Made by a program: the position numbers and the translations under genes. Shown here one piece after another: positions 34,689 to 49,108 of a stretch of DNA of 64,000 nt (position 1 is the first letter of the stretch; every line of letters starts with the position of its first letter). The notes under the pieces are model-generated. The model was not told where the DNA came from. It ran no database searches and saw only the letters and a program-made list of their open reading frames with translations. Source of the DNA: Polynucleobacter sp. 80A-SIGWE (lineage in GTDB: Bacteria; Pseudomonadota; Gammaproteobacteria; Burkholderiales; Burkholderiaceae); NCBI RefSeq assembly GCF_018882295.1, contig NZ_JACVOR010000002.1:682001-746000 (forward strand), in the 5' to 3' direction.

Positions 34689-35654
34689 ATGAACGAATTA
34701 CTTGTATTTATGTGTGATGGCGCCCCAGTCCGCGGGGAAATTGTTTCCATTAGCAGCGCATGGCAGGCCGTTTTAGAGCGCCGTAATGACCCCCCTGTAA
34801 TACGACGAATCCTAGGTGATTTCGTGGGTGCAGCGACGCTCTTAAGCGCCAGCCTCAAATTTGATGGGAGCTTGATTATTCAAGCTCAAAGCAAAGGCCC
34901 TATCCAGCTTCTGGTGGTCGAATGCAAATCTGACCTGACGATGCGAGCAACCGTAAAACTCTCAGTTGACGCTGCCAGCATTAATCCCGATGCCACCCTA
35001 GGCGAGCTACTGGATGCAGACAATACAGGCCGCCTGGTAATCACTCTTGACCCATCTGACCGTCAGCCTGGACAACCACCTTATCAAGGCATTGTGGCCC
35101 TTCAGGAGCATCGAGGTACGGTTATTAAGCCCGTGACTAGCGCTGCTGAGGCAATTGCTCTGTACATGCAAAATTCAGAGCAGTTAGATACTCGTATTTG
35201 GCTTGCATCAAACGATACCCATGTTGGTGGATTACTTTTGCAGCGATTGCCTGATTCTGGCGGCCATGCGCATCTAGATCCTCAGTTAGCCGCTGAAGGG
35301 TGGACGAGAATTCAGACACTTGGTGAAACTATCACCAATGAAGAATTATTAACGCTGCCACCGGAAACTATCCTCCGCCGCCTCTTTTTAGAGGAGTCCA
35401 CCGAGAGTGGTGTTCGCAGCTTTCCGGCCCGCCCTGTTCGGTTTGGCTGCCGCTGCTCCCGCGCTAAGGTAGCCGATGTCCTCAGAATGCTTGGTGAAGA
35501 GGAAGTTGAAAGCATCCTTGCCGAACAAGGTGCCGTAGAAACTGAGTGTGATTTTTGCGCTAAAGCCTATCGCTTTGATGCGGTTGATTGCAGACAAGTA
35601 TTTAAAACCGATTTGCTGGCTGATGCTACGAGACCGCCATCCAGCGGACATTAA
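34689..35654 (+). CDS. hslO: Redox-regulated chaperone Hsp33
   Basis: The product is 321 residues. The C-terminal redox switch is present as CRCS (near 261) and CDFC (near 296), giving four zinc-binding cysteines. The N-terminal domain has the Hsp33 features VGAATLLSASLKFDG and LGEITLD-like strands. Under oxidative stress zinc release and disulfide formation activate the holdase. It is transcribed divergently from gltX and converges on ftsB with only seven bases between stops. I see no convincing sigma-32 promoter in the 68 bases upstream. Confidence 0.94.
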   Translation: MNELLVFMCDGAPVRGEIVSISSAWQAVLERRNDPPVIRRILGDFVGAATLLSASLKFDGSLIIQAQSKGPIQLLVVECKSDLTMRATVKLSVDAASINPDATLGELLDADNTGRLVITLDPSDRQPGQPPYQGIVALQEHRGTVIKPVTSAAEAIALYMQNSEQLDTRIWLASNDTHVGGLLLQRLPDSGGHAHLDPQLAAEGWTRIQTLGETITNEELLTLPPETILRRLFLEESTESGVRSFPARPVRFGCRCSRAKVADVLRMLGEEEVESILAEQGAVETECDFCAKAYRFDAVDCRQVFKTDLLADATRPPSSGH

Positions 35655-35661
35655 GCGCTAG

Positions 35662-35988
35662 TTATTGCTTTGTAGTTGCTGGCTTTTCGCCATCGGATGC
35701 ATTGGTGGCTGATTTTTCAGTAGGCAGAATTTGTACAAAGAACTCACCTTCCTTAATCATGCCGTGCTCAACACGAGCGCGCTCTTCAATCGCACGCGTA
35801 CCGTCTTTTAAATCCTTAACGTCACCAGTAAGCTTTGCATTGCGCAAGCTCAGCAAGCTATTTTTGGCCTGCTGTAACTCAAGCTGTTTCTCCATCTCGT
35901 AAACCTTAAGCCATCCACCCTTACCCAACCAAAGTGGGTACTGTATTGCGATAAGCAATAACAGCATAGAGTAGATGACAATCCGCAT
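35662..35988 (-). CDS. ftsB: Cell division protein FtsB
   Basis: The product is 108 residues: a short cytosolic N-terminus, one membrane helix (about 5-22), and a periplasmic coiled coil ([31 protein letters not shown]). This is FtsB of the FtsQLB divisome complex. It starts 21 bases after the eno stop, the usual position in proteobacteria. The last 20 residues are a low-complexity polar tail. Confidence 0.9.
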   Translation of the reverse strand: MRIVIYSMLLLLIAIQYPLWLGKGGWLKVYEMEKQLELQQAKNSLLSLRNAKLTGDVKDLKDGTRAIEERARVEHGMIKEGEFFVQILPTEKSATNASDGEKPATTKQ

Positions 35989-36009
35989 AAGAAATAGAGC
36001 TGCTATTCG

Positions 36010-38194
<2,185 letters not shown>

Positions 38195-38203
38195 AACGAT
38201 CTC

Positions 38204-39868
<1,665 letters not shown>

Positions 39869-39890
39869 TTAAGCTCTGTTGGAAAAAGTA

Positions 39891-39896
39891 ATTATA
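39891..39896 (-). promoter_or_regulatory. Candidate pyrG -10 box
   Basis: ATTATA on the plus strand reads TATAAT on the minus strand, 26 bases upstream of the pyrG ATG, giving a short leader of about 20 bases. No strong -35 box is seen at 16-18 bases; TTATCC stands at 18. Confidence 0.45.
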
Positions 39897-39970
39897 ACGA
39901 TAGCGACTCTGTCAGGATAAATTCTTAGGTCCTCCAATAACTCTCGGGCTGCCAGCTAGTTCATTCTAAA

Positions 39971-39995
39971 AATTGCCTGTTTTATAGGCAATTTC
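39971..39995 (-). terminator. Terminator-like hairpin upstream of pyrG
   Basis: On the minus strand AAATTGCCT pairs with AGGCAATTT over a seven-base loop, and the stem ends in a TTTTT run. It lies about 106 bases upstream of the pyrG start, on the pyrG strand. It either ends an unseen short transcript from the acnB side or acts as a leader terminator of pyrG. Confidence 0.5.
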
Positions 39996-40156
39996 TTGCT
40001 ATCCAGAAACTCTTTCACTGACCTCAAATCTGGCATCACCCTAGCTCTAATACCCCTCGCTCAATAGTGTTGAATTATTGGAGGCTAGCGATTTATCCCA
40101 ATTAACCCCTATTTAGCCCTTAAATGAGGCATTTTTTGAGAACTTTTAACAATTAA

Positions 40157-40170
40157 GTCTTATATAAGAC
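40157..40170. promoter_or_regulatory. Perfect 14-bp palindrome, putative operator of acnB
   Basis: GTCTTATATAAGAC is fully self-complementary. It overlaps the promoter-like zone of acnB: TTGAGA lies about 20 bases before it and TACAAT 13 bases after it. Palindromes of this form are, from memory, typical operators for GntR-type TCA-cycle regulators in betaproteobacteria; the binding protein is an inference. Confidence 0.6.
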
Positions 40171-40255
40171 ATGAATTAGCAATTACAATAGACTGGATAG
40201 GGAAATAAGCCCTGCTGAGCCTTAAGTTGATAACTCTTACCCGATAGGAAATACG

Positions 40256-42841
40256 ATGCTAGAAGCCTACAACGCCCAAGTTGCCGAACGCGCAGCCCTT
40301 GGAATTCCAGCCCTCCCTCTGACTAAAGATCAAACTGCCGAACTGGTTGGTTTGCTCAAAAATCCTCCAAAGGGTAAAGAAGCGGAATTACTTGAACTCA
40401 TTACCAATCGCGTTCCTGCTGGTGTTGATGAGGCGGCCAAAGTTAAAGCAGAATTTTTGGATGCCGTTGCCAAAGGAACTGAGAAGTCACCTTTGATTTC
40501 ACGCATTAAGGCTACAGAGCTTTTAGGCACCATGCTCGGTGGCTACAACATTAAGCCTTTGGTTGAATTGCTCTCCGATTCAGAGTGCGCAGCTACAGCT
40601 GCCGCCGCTTTGAAAAAGACTTTGTTGATGTTTGACTATTTCCACGATGTACAAGAATTGGCTGAAAAAGGGAATGCAGAAGCTAAGGGTGTTCTGCAAA
40701 GCTGGGCAGATGCCGAGTGGTTTACAAGCCGCGCTGCTGTTCCAGAAAGCATGAAGCTCACCGTATTTAAAGTCACCGGTGAAACGAATACCGACGACCT
40801 GTCACCTGCTCCTGACGCATGGAGTCGTCCAGATATTCCATTGCACGCAACAATCATGCTGAAGAACCCACGTCCAGGCATTGAGCCAGATGAGGCTGGT
40901 ATTCGTGGCCCAATGAAGCAAATTGAAGCTCTCCAAAAGAAAGGCAATCAAATTGCCTACGTTGGTGACGTTGTTGGTACTGGATCTTCACGTAAATCTG
41001 CAACCAACTCTGTGTTGTGGTGGACTGGTCAAGATATTCCATTTGTTCCGAACAAGCGCTTTGGTGGTGTTTGCTTGGGCACAAAGATTGCCCCAATCTT
41101 CTTTAACACCATGGAAGATGCTGGCGCATTGCCAATCGAGTTGGACGTTTCCGATATGAATATGGGCGACGAAATTGAATTACGTCCATACGAAGGTAAA
41201 GCATTTAAGAACGGTAAAGAAATTGCCGCCTTCTCACTCAAGTCACCAGTAATTTTGGATGAAGTTCGTGCAGGCGGTCGTATTCCATTGATCGTCGGTC
41301 GTGGCCTCACAGCTAAAGCGCGTGCCGCACTTGGCTTACCAGCTTCTACTGAATTCCGCATCCCTGTTAGCCCACCTGATAACAAAAAAGGTTTCAGCTT
41401 GGCACAAAAGATGGTTGGTCGTGCCTGTGGATTGCCAGAAGGTCAAGGCGTACGCCCAGACACTTATTGCGAGCCACACATGACTACAGTCGGCTCACAA
41501 GACACCACTGGTCCAATGACCCGTGATGAATTGAAAGACTTGGCTTGCTTAGGTTTCTCTGCAGACTTGGTAATGCAATCTTTCTGCCATACATCCGCAT
41601 ATCCAAAACCAGTAGACATTCGCACTCACCATGAGTTGCCAGCGTTTATGACCAACCGTGGCGGTGTTGCATTACGTCCAGGTGATGGCGTGATCCACAG
41701 CTGGTTAAATCGCTTGCTCTTGCCAGATACCTGCGGTACTGGTGGTGATAGTCATACCCGTTTCCCAATCGGCATCTCCTTCCCTGCCGGCTCTGGCTTA
41801 GTCGCCTTTGCTGCTGCTACCGGTGTAATGCCTTTGGATATGCCTGAGTCTGTATTGGTTCGCTTCAAAGGAAAAATGCAGCCCGGTATCACTTTGCGTG
41901 ACCTGGTTAATGCAATTCCTTTGTATGCCATCAAGAAAGGCTTGTTGACTGTTGAAAAACAAAACAAGAAGAACGTATTCTCTGGCCGCATCTTAGAAAT
42001 CGAAGGATTGCCTGATCTCAAAGTTGAACAAGCATTTGAGTTATCCGATGCTTCAGCAGAGCGTTCAGCTGCAGGCTGTGCAATTGCCCTCAGTAAAGAG
42101 CCGATCATCGAATACATGCGCTCTAACATCACTTTGATGAAGTGGATGATTGCAAATGGCTATGAAGATAAGCGCACTTTAGGTCGTCGCATTAAAGCAA
42201 TGGAAGCATGGATTGCTAAACCTGATTTGCTCAAGGCTGATGCAAATGCTGACTACGCTGAAGTAATCGAAATCGATATGAGCGAGATTAAAGAACCAAT
42301 TTTGGCTTGCCCTAACGATCCAGATGATGTGAAGTTCTTATCTGAAGTTTCTGGCGAGAAAATCGATGAAGTATTTATCGGCTCTTGCATGACAAACATC
42401 GGACACTTCCGTGCAGCAGGTCAAGTTCTTCAGGGTAAAAAGGATATGCCTACCCGCTTATGGGTAGCCCCTCCAACTAAGATGGATCAAATGATTTTGA
42501 CCGAAGAAGGCTATTACGGCATTCTGGGTGCTACAGGTGCCCGTATGGAAACTCCAGGTTGCTCACTCTGTATGGGTAACCAGGCTCAGATCCGTAAAGG
42601 CTCTACAGCAGTCTCCACATCAACACGCAACTTCCCGAACCGTTTAGGTATCGACACTCGTGTGTATCTCGCCTCTGCTGAGCTTTCAGCGGTTGCAGCA
42701 CTCTTGGGTCGCCTACCAACGCCGCAGGAATATTTCGAGCAAGTTGAGTCATTGAATGCTAAATCTGGTGAAGTTTATAAGTACATGAACTTTGACAAGA
42801 TTAAGTCATTCAGCGATGTTGCTGACACAGTAACAATCTAA
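40256..42841 (+). CDS. acnB: Aconitate hydratase B
   Basis: The product is 861 residues, the AcnB length. It has the AcnB domain order, with the helical HEAT-like domain first (residues 1-160), then the swivel domain, then the catalytic iron-sulfur domains. The cluster cysteines are in [13 protein letters not shown] and CSLCMGNQ near the C-terminus, and the substrate motif [12 protein letters not shown] near 495 is present. It isomerises citrate and isocitrate in the TCA cycle and also acts as 2-methylisocitrate dehydratase in relatives. It is transcribed alone, with a palindromic operator upstream and a strong terminator behind. Confidence 0.96.
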   Translation: MLEAYNAQVAERAALGIPALPLTKDQTAELVGLLKNPPKGKEAELLELITNRVPAGVDEAAKVKAEFLDAVAKGTEKSPLISRIKATELLGTMLGGYNIKPLVELLSDSECAATAAAALKKTLLMFDYFHDVQELAEKGNAEAKGVLQSWADAEWFTSRAAVPESMKLTVFKVTGETNTDDLSPAPDAWSRPDIPLHATIMLKNPRPGIEPDEAGIRGPMKQIEALQKKGNQIAYVGDVVGTGSSRKSATNSVLWWTGQDIPFVPNKRFGGVCLGTKIAPIFFNTMEDAGALPIELDVSDMNMGDEIELRPYEGKAFKNGKEIAAFSLKSPVILDEVRAGGRIPLIVGRGLTAKARAALGLPASTEFRIPVSPPDNKKGFSLAQKMVGRACGLPEGQGVRPDTYCEPHMTTVGSQDTTGPMTRDELKDLACLGFSADLVMQSFCHTSAYPKPVDIRTHHELPAFMTNRGGVALRPGDGVIHSWLNRLLLPDTCGTGGDSHTRFPIGISFPAGSGLVAFAAATGVMPLDMPESVLVRFKGKMQPGITLRDLVNAIPLYAIKKGLLTVEKQNKKNVFSGRILEIEGLPDLKVEQAFELSDASAERSAAGCAIALSKEPIIEYMRSNITLMKWMIANGYEDKRTLGRRIKAMEAWIAKPDLLKADANADYAEVIEIDMSEIKEPILACPNDPDDVKFLSEVSGEKIDEVFIGSCMTNIGHFRAAGQVLQGKKDMPTRLWVAPPTKMDQMILTEEGYYGILGATGARMETPGCSLCMGNQAQIRKGSTAVSTSTRNFPNRLGIDTRVYLASAELSAVAALLGRLPTPQEYFEQVESLNAKSGEVYKYMNFDKIKSFSDVADTVTI

Positions 42842-42871
42842 GTATTAGTAAGCCCCGAAGTTTGGGGCAAT

Positions 42872-42901
42872 AAAAAAGGCGATCGTTTGATCGCCTTTTT
42901 T
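42872..42901. terminator. Terminator of acnB, also usable on the minus strand
   Basis: AAAAAAGGCGATC (42872-42884) pairs with GATCGCCTTTTTT (42889-42901) over a GTTT loop. A smaller hairpin GCCCC/GGGGC (42852-42868) precedes it. A and T tracts on both sides suit both acnB and the converging spermidine-synthase-like gene. Confidence 0.92.
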
Positions 42902-42916
42902 CTTATCTAAATTTGT

Positions 42917-43693
42917 CTAGATGCAGAGCTTATTTTCTTGATGAGCGTTTTCACGATTCAAACCAGAAGCCCAACTATTCGTTGGCAAGCCTGTTTTTTC
43001 CATGATTAATTTAGCGCGCTTAGAAACTTCTTTCCACTCCACTTCCAACTGAGGGCCTTTGAAAGCAATTGCAACTACGTTGCAGTCATGAGACTCCGGA
43101 AATAGTAGAACCCGGTTATCAAATGCTTCACAGATGTTGTTTAAATTGATATCAAAGCTCTTATGGCGAGAAAATAAATTCACCGTTAGTACACCGGGTG
43201 ACTTGAGAATGTCGTAACAGCCCTTGTAGAACTCTAAGGAACTAGCAGCCGGGCCATCACAAATTGCGTCATACAAGTCAACTTGAACTGCATCGAAGTG
43301 ATAACGATACTTTGAGGCGCTTACAAAAGTCTTGGCATCGGTTTGCAAGGTCTCTAGACGTCGATCATCTTCCGGAGTGAAAAACATGCTGCGAGCAGAA
43401 ACTATTACAGCAGGATTGAGTTCAACAACCGTCGTTTTTACAGCTGGACAATAACGATGGGCAAATTTCGTCAGAGCGCCAGTCCCTAAGCCAAGTTGAG
43501 CTATACGCATGCCCGGCTTAGTTTCCAAAAACAATAACCAAGCCATCATTTGTTGGTTGTATTCCAGATAAATCTCATCTGGATCACGGATGCGCATTGC
43601 ACCCTGAATTAACTCGCTACCAAAGTGCAAATAGCGCACTCCACCACTCTCAGAGAACGTAACCGGCTCCATCGCCATAGATGAATCTGGCAT
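42917..43693 (-). CDS. Spermidine-synthase-like methyltransferase-fold protein
   Basis: From the ATG at 43693, just beyond the purL stop, the product is 258 residues; a longer frame to 43753 would overlap purL and is less likely. It has the Rossmann-type motif IAQLGLGTGALTKFAHRYCP and VVELNPAVI with the acidic residue that holds the nucleoside, then QVDLYD. This resembles spermidine synthase and related aminopropyl- or methyl-transferases. The catalytic DxxD-type pair typical of true spermidine synthase is not clearly present, so the substrate is uncertain. It follows purL by four bases. Confidence 0.78.
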   Translation of the reverse strand: MPDSSMAMEPVTFSESGGVRYLHFGSELIQGAMRIRDPDEIYLEYNQQMMAWLLFLETKPGMRIAQLGLGTGALTKFAHRYCPAVKTTVVELNPAVIVSARSMFFTPEDDRRLETLQTDAKTFVSASKYRYHFDAVQVDLYDAICDGPAASSLEFYKGCYDILKSPGVLTVNLFSRHKSFDINLNNICEAFDNRVLLFPESHDCNVVAIAFKGPQLEVEWKEVSKRAKLIMEKTGLPTNSWASGLNRENAHQENKLCI

Positions 43694-43697
43694 TAGG

Positions 43698-46600
43698 TTA
43701 CTTTGCCCAGACTCTAGCGTTGCGGAATAATCGCATCCATGGGCTTGCGCCATCAGGCGTATCTAACCATTCCTTTGGTGCCCAGCTCATCTGCACAGCC
43801 CTAAAGACGCGCTCAGGATGCGGCATCATGACTGTGAAGCGTCCGTCTGGGGTTGTAACGCCAGTTAAGCCACCAGGTGAACCATTTGGGTTCATTGGGT
43901 AGGTTTCAGTTGGGTTACCTTGGTGGTCCACAAAACGTAGAGCAGCCAACCCTTGTTTCTGAAGAGCCTCCAAATTACCTTGTTGACTAAAGTTAGCAAA
44001 GCCTTCGCCATGTGCAATAGCAATGGGAAGCTGACTTCCTGTCATACCCTGCGTAAAGATTGAAGGCGATGCCGTCACTTCGGCCATCACTAATCGAGCC
44101 TCGTACTGCTCGGATTGATTGCGGGTAAATTTAGGCCAGGCTTCAGCGCCAGGAATAATTCCCGCTAGATTGCTCATCATTTGGCAGCCATTACAAACGC
44201 CCAATGCAAAACTGTCTTGGCGATTAAAGAATGAGGAGAACTGATCGCGTAATTGACCATTAAAGAGAATGGTCTTCGCCCAACCTTCGCCCGCACCCAA
44301 TACATCTCCATAACTAAATCCACCGCAGGCAACTAGGCCACGGAAATCATCTAACTTAGATTTACCAGAAAGCAGGTCTGACATATGAACGTCATAGCTA
44401 TCAAAGCCAGCCCAATTCATGGCATAAGCCATCTCTACATGAGAATTAACGCCCTGCTCCCGCAAGATAGCGACTTTAGGTCTAGCATTCTTGTTAATGA
44501 ATGGCGCTGCAATATCTTCCGCAATATCAAATGTCAGCTTTGGCGACATTCCAGTATCTGCAACGTTATCGAGTAGCGCAAACTCACTATCAGCGCAATC
44601 TGGGTTATCGCGTAAGCGAGCGATCTGATAACTCGTGTTAGCCCACATCTTTTGCAGGACTTCACTTGGCTCAGCAAAGATATTTTTCGCATCACGCCAA
44701 ATTTCAATGCGGCCATTGGTATTTGGTTTTGCAATCACATGACTGTAGGCGCTCAGGTTCAATTTACGCAACACAGCAAATACTGCATCGCGATCTGCTT
44801 TACGAATCTGAATTACCGCACCAAGCTCTTCATTAAATAAAGCGCGCAGGGTTTGCTCATGACGTCGACCGGACACCTGTTGCGCCCAGTTCTTTGCATC
44901 ACCCCAGTCAGCCTCTTGACCAACATCAACAGCAATCATGTCGACATTCATTGAAATGCCGGTATGAGATGCAAAAGCCATCTCTGCGATACAGGCAAAC
45001 AAACCGCCGTCAGAGCGGTCATGGTAGGCCAACAACTGATCTGCTTTACGTAGCTCAATGATGGCATTAGCAAGCGCCTTCAGATCTTCTGGGTTGTCTA
45101 CATTCGGAGCTGATTTACCAGATTGATTGAGAACTTGAGCAAGAATACTTCCAGCCATGCGGTTTTTACCGCGACCCAAATCAATCAAGATTAATTCTGT
45201 TTCTAATGCCGCTCCAGATTCATCTTTGAGTTTTAGCAAAGGCGTCGTAGTTTTACGAACGTCCTGGACTGCAGCAAAAGCAGAAATAATGAGTGAAACC
45301 GGGGAAACCACTTTCTTAGCTTGATCACCCTCTTGCCATGCAGTTGCCATCGATAAAGAATCTTTACCAACTGGAATAGAAATGCCAAGCGCTGGGCATA
45401 AATCCATACCAATTGCTTTAACGGAGTCATACAGCTTTGCATCTTCTCCGGGTGCGCCACAAGCAGCCATCCAATTAGCAGAAAGCTTGACGTCTTCTAA
45501 GCGACGAATATCTGCAGCCAATAGATTGGTAATAGCTTCACCAACGGCCATCTTGGCGGCAGCTGGTGCATCAATCACAGCCAATGGAGTGCGCTCGCCC
45601 ATGGTCATTACTTCACCATGGTAGCCCTTGTAATCCATCAAGGTAACTGCACAGTCAGCAACAGGGACTTGCCATGGCCCAACAAATGGATCACGAGCAT
45701 TGAGACCGCCAACGGTACGATCGCCAATAGTAATCAAGAAGGATTTGCTAGCAACTGTTGGTTGCTGAAGAACCCAAGCAATGCATTGAGCAAGATCGGA
45801 GTCAGTGACATTTAACTCTTCAAACTCTTGTGCAACACGCGTCACATCACGATGCATACGCGGTGGCTTGCCAAGCAATACTTCCATTGGCATATCAATG
45901 GGCATTGCAGCATCGGTACCAGCCGCTTCTTTACTGTCACTTAACTGAAGTTGACGCTCGACTGTTGCTTCACCGACAACAGCAAATGGGCATCGTTCGC
46001 GCTCACAGAGTGACTTAAACAGCTCCAGATCTTTGGCTTCAATTGCTAGAACATAACGCTCTTGAGATTCGTTACACCAAATCTCTGCAGGACTCATGCC
46101 GCTTTCCTCAAGCGGCACTTTGCGTAACTGAAATTGTGCGCCTAAGCCGGCACCATCGGCTAGCTCTGGGAATGCGTTAGAAATACCGCCTGCACCAACG
46201 TCATGAATAGAAACAATAGGATTGCCCTGACCCATTGCGATACAAGAATTGATCACTTCTTGTGCGCGACGTTCCATTTCAGGGTTGCCGCGTTGGACAG
46301 AATCAAAATCTAAATCCGCAGTATTAGTTCCGGTTGCAACAGAACTACCGGTTGCGCCACCCATACCAATACGCATACCAGGGCCACCCAATTGAATGAA
46401 CAAGTGCCCCGCTTTAATTTGCTTCTTTGCAGTATGAATCGAATCAATGCTGCCAATACCACCAGCAATCATGATTGGCTTGTGATAACCGCGACGAACA
46501 CCTTCTAGGGTTTGCTCAAACACACGGAAATAACCACCGAGAATGGGGCGACCAAATTCATTATTAAATGCGGCGCCACCTAATGGGCCATCAATCATGA

Positions 46601-47729
46601 TCTGTAGTGGCGTGGCAATACGCTCTGGCTTGCCGTACTTTTCAGACTCCCACGGCAAATGAGTGCCAGGGATATTGAGATTTGAAACAGAAAAGCCAGT
46701 AAGACCCGCTTTAGGACGTCCACCGACACCAGTAGCACCTTCATCACGAATCTCGCCACCAGCACCCGTAGAGGCGCCAGGGAACGGAGCAATTGCCGTT
46801 GGGTGATTGTGCGTCTCTACCTTCATCAAGGTATGTACTAAACGTGTGTCTTTTTCGTAACGACGACCCTCGCCTTTGGAGGACCAAGTTTCTGACTCGG
46901 CGCCCACCATCACCGCTGAGTTGTCGGAGTAGGCAACGATCGTGCCTTCTGGCTGAAGTTGATGCGTATTGCGAATCATCGCAAATAGGGATTTCTCTTG
47001 ATCATCGCCATCGATAGTCCAACTAGAGTTGAAAATCTTGTGACGGCAATGCTCGCTATTCGCCTGGGCAAACATAATTAACTCAACATCACTCGGATTG
47101 CGTTCTAAGCGAATGAAATTCTCAACGAGATAAAGCACCTCATCTTCTGACAAGGCAAGACCTAGTTCTTGATTTGCTTTATCTAGAGCAGACCTGCCCT
47201 CAGTTAATACCGGGATGCGCACAAATGGGCGGTCAGGTAGAGATTGATACAAAGCACTAGCTTCATTGATATCCGAGATAACCGCCTCAGTCATCCGATC
47301 ATGTAAAGCGGCCAATACCAATTGCTCTTGTTCTGTGCTGAGTGCTTTTTTGCTCTGCCATGCATATTGAACACCACGCTCAATACGTAAAACTTGAAGT
47401 CCACATTGACGCGCAATATCTGTTGCTTTACTAGCCCATGGAGAAACTGTGCCAAATCGAGGAATAGCAATCGCAGATTGTTTATCGGCGGCTTTGCTAA
47501 ATAAGGAGCCACCCTTCAACTGAGATATGAAAGGTTGGCCGTAAGTCAGAAGACTCTCGAGCACCTTTCTGTCTTTGGTATTGAGTTCTGACTCAGACCA
47601 AACGAAATGAAGGTATTGAGCCTCAATAGACTCAAGTTGAATTCCTTGGGCTGCGAGCGAAGCTAAAAGTCGCTGTTGGCGGAAGGCTGAAAGGGCATTT
47701 GCCCCGGGCAAGCAACAGAATGATGACAT
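43698..47729 (-). CDS. purL: Phosphoribosylformylglycinamidine synthase (single-chain PurL)
   Basis: The product is 1343 residues, the large proteobacterial form. The N-terminal domain is followed by the two ATP-grasp-like AIR-synthase halves ([17 protein letters not shown] near 310 and DRSDGGL near 895) and a C-terminal glutaminase domain, with nucleophile in [14 protein letters not shown] and AHGEGF. It catalyses the fourth step of purine synthesis from FGAR and glutamine. The gene lies 21 bases after ybbA on the same strand, so a shared transcript is possible. All domains are complete. Confidence 0.97.
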   Translation of the reverse strand: MSSFCCLPGANALSAFRQQRLLASLAAQGIQLESIEAQYLHFVWSESELNTKDRKVLESLLTYGQPFISQLKGGSLFSKAADKQSAIAIPRFGTVSPWASKATDIARQCGLQVLRIERGVQYAWQSKKALSTEQEQLVLAALHDRMTEAVISDINEASALYQSLPDRPFVRIPVLTEGRSALDKANQELGLALSEDEVLYLVENFIRLERNPSDVELIMFAQANSEHCRHKIFNSSWTIDGDDQEKSLFAMIRNTHQLQPEGTIVAYSDNSAVMVGAESETWSSKGEGRRYEKDTRLVHTLMKVETHNHPTAIAPFPGASTGAGGEIRDEGATGVGGRPKAGLTGFSVSNLNIPGTHLPWESEKYGKPERIATPLQIMIDGPLGGAAFNNEFGRPILGGYFRVFEQTLEGVRRGYHKPIMIAGGIGSIDSIHTAKKQIKAGHLFIQLGGPGMRIGMGGATGSSVATGTNTADLDFDSVQRGNPEMERRAQEVINSCIAMGQGNPIVSIHDVGAGGISNAFPELADGAGLGAQFQLRKVPLEESGMSPAEIWCNESQERYVLAIEAKDLELFKSLCERERCPFAVVGEATVERQLQLSDSKEAAGTDAAMPIDMPMEVLLGKPPRMHRDVTRVAQEFEELNVTDSDLAQCIAWVLQQPTVASKSFLITIGDRTVGGLNARDPFVGPWQVPVADCAVTLMDYKGYHGEVMTMGERTPLAVIDAPAAAKMAVGEAITNLLAADIRRLEDVKLSANWMAACGAPGEDAKLYDSVKAIGMDLCPALGISIPVGKDSLSMATAWQEGDQAKKVVSPVSLIISAFAAVQDVRKTTTPLLKLKDESGAALETELILIDLGRGKNRMAGSILAQVLNQSGKSAPNVDNPEDLKALANAIIELRKADQLLAYHDRSDGGLFACIAEMAFASHTGISMNVDMIAVDVGQEADWGDAKNWAQQVSGRRHEQTLRALFNEELGAVIQIRKADRDAVFAVLRKLNLSAYSHVIAKPNTNGRIEIWRDAKNIFAEPSEVLQKMWANTSYQIARLRDNPDCADSEFALLDNVADTGMSPKLTFDIAEDIAAPFINKNARPKVAILREQGVNSHVEMAYAMNWAGFDSYDVHMSDLLSGKSKLDDFRGLVACGGFSYGDVLGAGEGWAKTILFNGQLRDQFSSFFNRQDSFALGVCNGCQMMSNLAGIIPGAEAWPKFTRNQSEQYEARLVMAEVTASPSIFTQGMTGSQLPIAIAHGEGFANFSQQGNLEALQKQGLAALRFVDHQGNPTETYPMNPNGSPGGLTGVTTPDGRFTVMMPHPERVFRAVQMSWAPKEWLDTPDGASPWMRLFRNARVWAK

Positions 47730-47750
47730 GCCAAGATTATAAGGTTTTGC

Positions 47751-48431
47751 TTAAACCAGGCGCCCACCATGAAGGCTCAATTGGCGTCCGCACCGAGCAG
47801 CCAAGGCTGGATCGTGGGTCACCAGAACCAGGGTTGAAGAATTCTCCCGATTTAGCTCAAAAAGGAGCTCAATAACCCTATTTCCGCTAGCTTCGTCCAG
47901 ACTCCCGGTAGGCTCATCGGCAAACAGAATGGCAGGTTTATTAATGAAAGCTCGGGCAAGAGCAACGCGCTGTTGCTCACCACCAGATAGCGTCTTGGGA
48001 AAGTGATTAGCCCTAAGACTTAAGCCAACCTTCTCTAGCCATTGATGAGCGGCCAACCTAGCTTCAGTCTGGCCTATACCCGCCATCTCCAGTGGAAGCA
48101 TGACATTTTCTAGGGCCGTTAGGTGTGGCAATAGCTGGAATGACTGAAATACAAAGCCAACAAACTGACCGCGCAAACGTGCCCTACCATCTTCATCTAA
48201 TAGATTGAGGCTTTGCCCCATTAAATCAATTTGACCCGTGCTTGGTAGATCCAAGCCAGCCAAGAGGCTTAGCAAGGTACTCTTTCCCGAGCCGGAAGCA
48301 CCAATAATTGCCACACTTTCACCCTGCTCAATTTGAAAACTCAAGTCGTGCAAAATAGCTAGGTCACCATCAGCCGTATTTACCAGCTTGCCAACGTGTT
48401 CGGCAACAATGGAATTAGACTGTTTGTTCAT
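47751..48431 (-). CDS. ybbA: ABC transporter ATP-binding protein, YbbA/LolD type
   Basis: The product is 226 residues: Walker A GASGSGKSTL near 41-50, Q-loop FQSFQLLPHLTALENV, signature LSGGEQQRVALARA and Walker B ILFADEPT. This is the ATPase of the MacB/LolD/YbbA class, which pairs with an FtsX-type permease. No permease gene is adjacent here; tesA is divergent with 24 bases between starts, the same divergent pairing as in other proteobacteria (tesA/ybbA). The partner permease must lie elsewhere if it exists. Confidence 0.88.
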   Translation of the reverse strand: MNKQSNSIVAEHVGKLVNTADGDLAILHDLSFQIEQGESVAIIGASGSGKSTLLSLLAGLDLPSTGQIDLMGQSLNLLDEDGRARLRGQFVGFVFQSFQLLPHLTALENVMLPLEMAGIGQTEARLAAHQWLEKVGLSLRANHFPKTLSGGEQQRVALARAFINKPAILFADEPTGSLDEASGNRVIELLFELNRENSSTLVLVTHDPALAARCGRQLSLHGGRLV

Positions 48432-48455
48432 GTGAAAATTTTCTAGAGTGGAAAA

Positions 48456-49106
48456 ATGCGGATTCAGCTTTTAACTGTGAATAAATTCATTACAGGGCTA
48501 TTTTGCCTCGTATTGAGCATTTCTTCCTGGGCTCAAGTCAAGCCAGTAGTCCTAATACTAGGTGATAGCCTTTCCGCTGAATACGGCTTGCCGCGCGGCA
48601 CGGGGTGGGTCACCCTGCTCCAAGAGCAATTAGCCAAAGATCAAAGTCCCTGGAGCGTTTTTAACGCCAGCATTAGCGGAGAAACTAGCTCGGGCGGTCT
48701 AAGCCGCCTCCCCAATCTCTTGAATCAGAAAAAGCCAGGAATTGTGCTTATAGAGCTGGGGGCAAATGATGCTTTACGAGGATTGCCTGTAAATCAGACT
48801 GAAGCCAATCTGCGCAAGATGATTCAGATGAGCAAAAAATCAGGGGCAAAGGTTTTGCTCTGCGGCATACAGATTCCTTCGAACTATGGCCAAACCTACA
48901 CCATGCAATTTAAGAATCTCTACCCTCTACTTGCAAAACAAGAACACGTAGAGTTGCTGCCATTTTTCTTAGAAGGCGTTGCCACTAAACCAGAATTGTT
49001 TCAAGCAGATCGTCTGCATCCAAATGTAGCAGCACAAAGCGTTATCTTTAAAAACGTATGGGGCTCAATGGCCCCATACAGTAACTTACTTAAAAAACTA
49101 CCTTAG
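48456..49106 (+). CDS. tesA: Periplasmic GDSL lysophospholipase/thioesterase I (TesA-like)
   Basis: The product is 216 residues with a signal peptide (cleavage near SWAQV, residue 27). The SGNH blocks are present: GDSLSAEYGL (block I, catalytic Ser), GET in SISGETSSGG (block II), GANDALRG (block III) and DRLHPN (block V, with Asp and His). It should hydrolyse acyl esters and thioesters in the periplasm. It is divergent from ybbA and its stop lies two bases from the stop of the convergent ppiD-like gene. Confidence 0.93.
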   Translation: MRIQLLTVNKFITGLFCLVLSISSWAQVKPVVLILGDSLSAEYGLPRGTGWVTLLQEQLAKDQSPWSVFNASISGETSSGGLSRLPNLLNQKKPGIVLIELGANDALRGLPVNQTEANLRKMIQMSKKSGAKVLLCGIQIPSNYGQTYTMQFKNLYPLLAKQEHVELLPFFLEGVATKPELFQADRLHPNVAAQSVIFKNVWGSMAPYSNLLKKLP

Positions 49107-49108
49107 TT

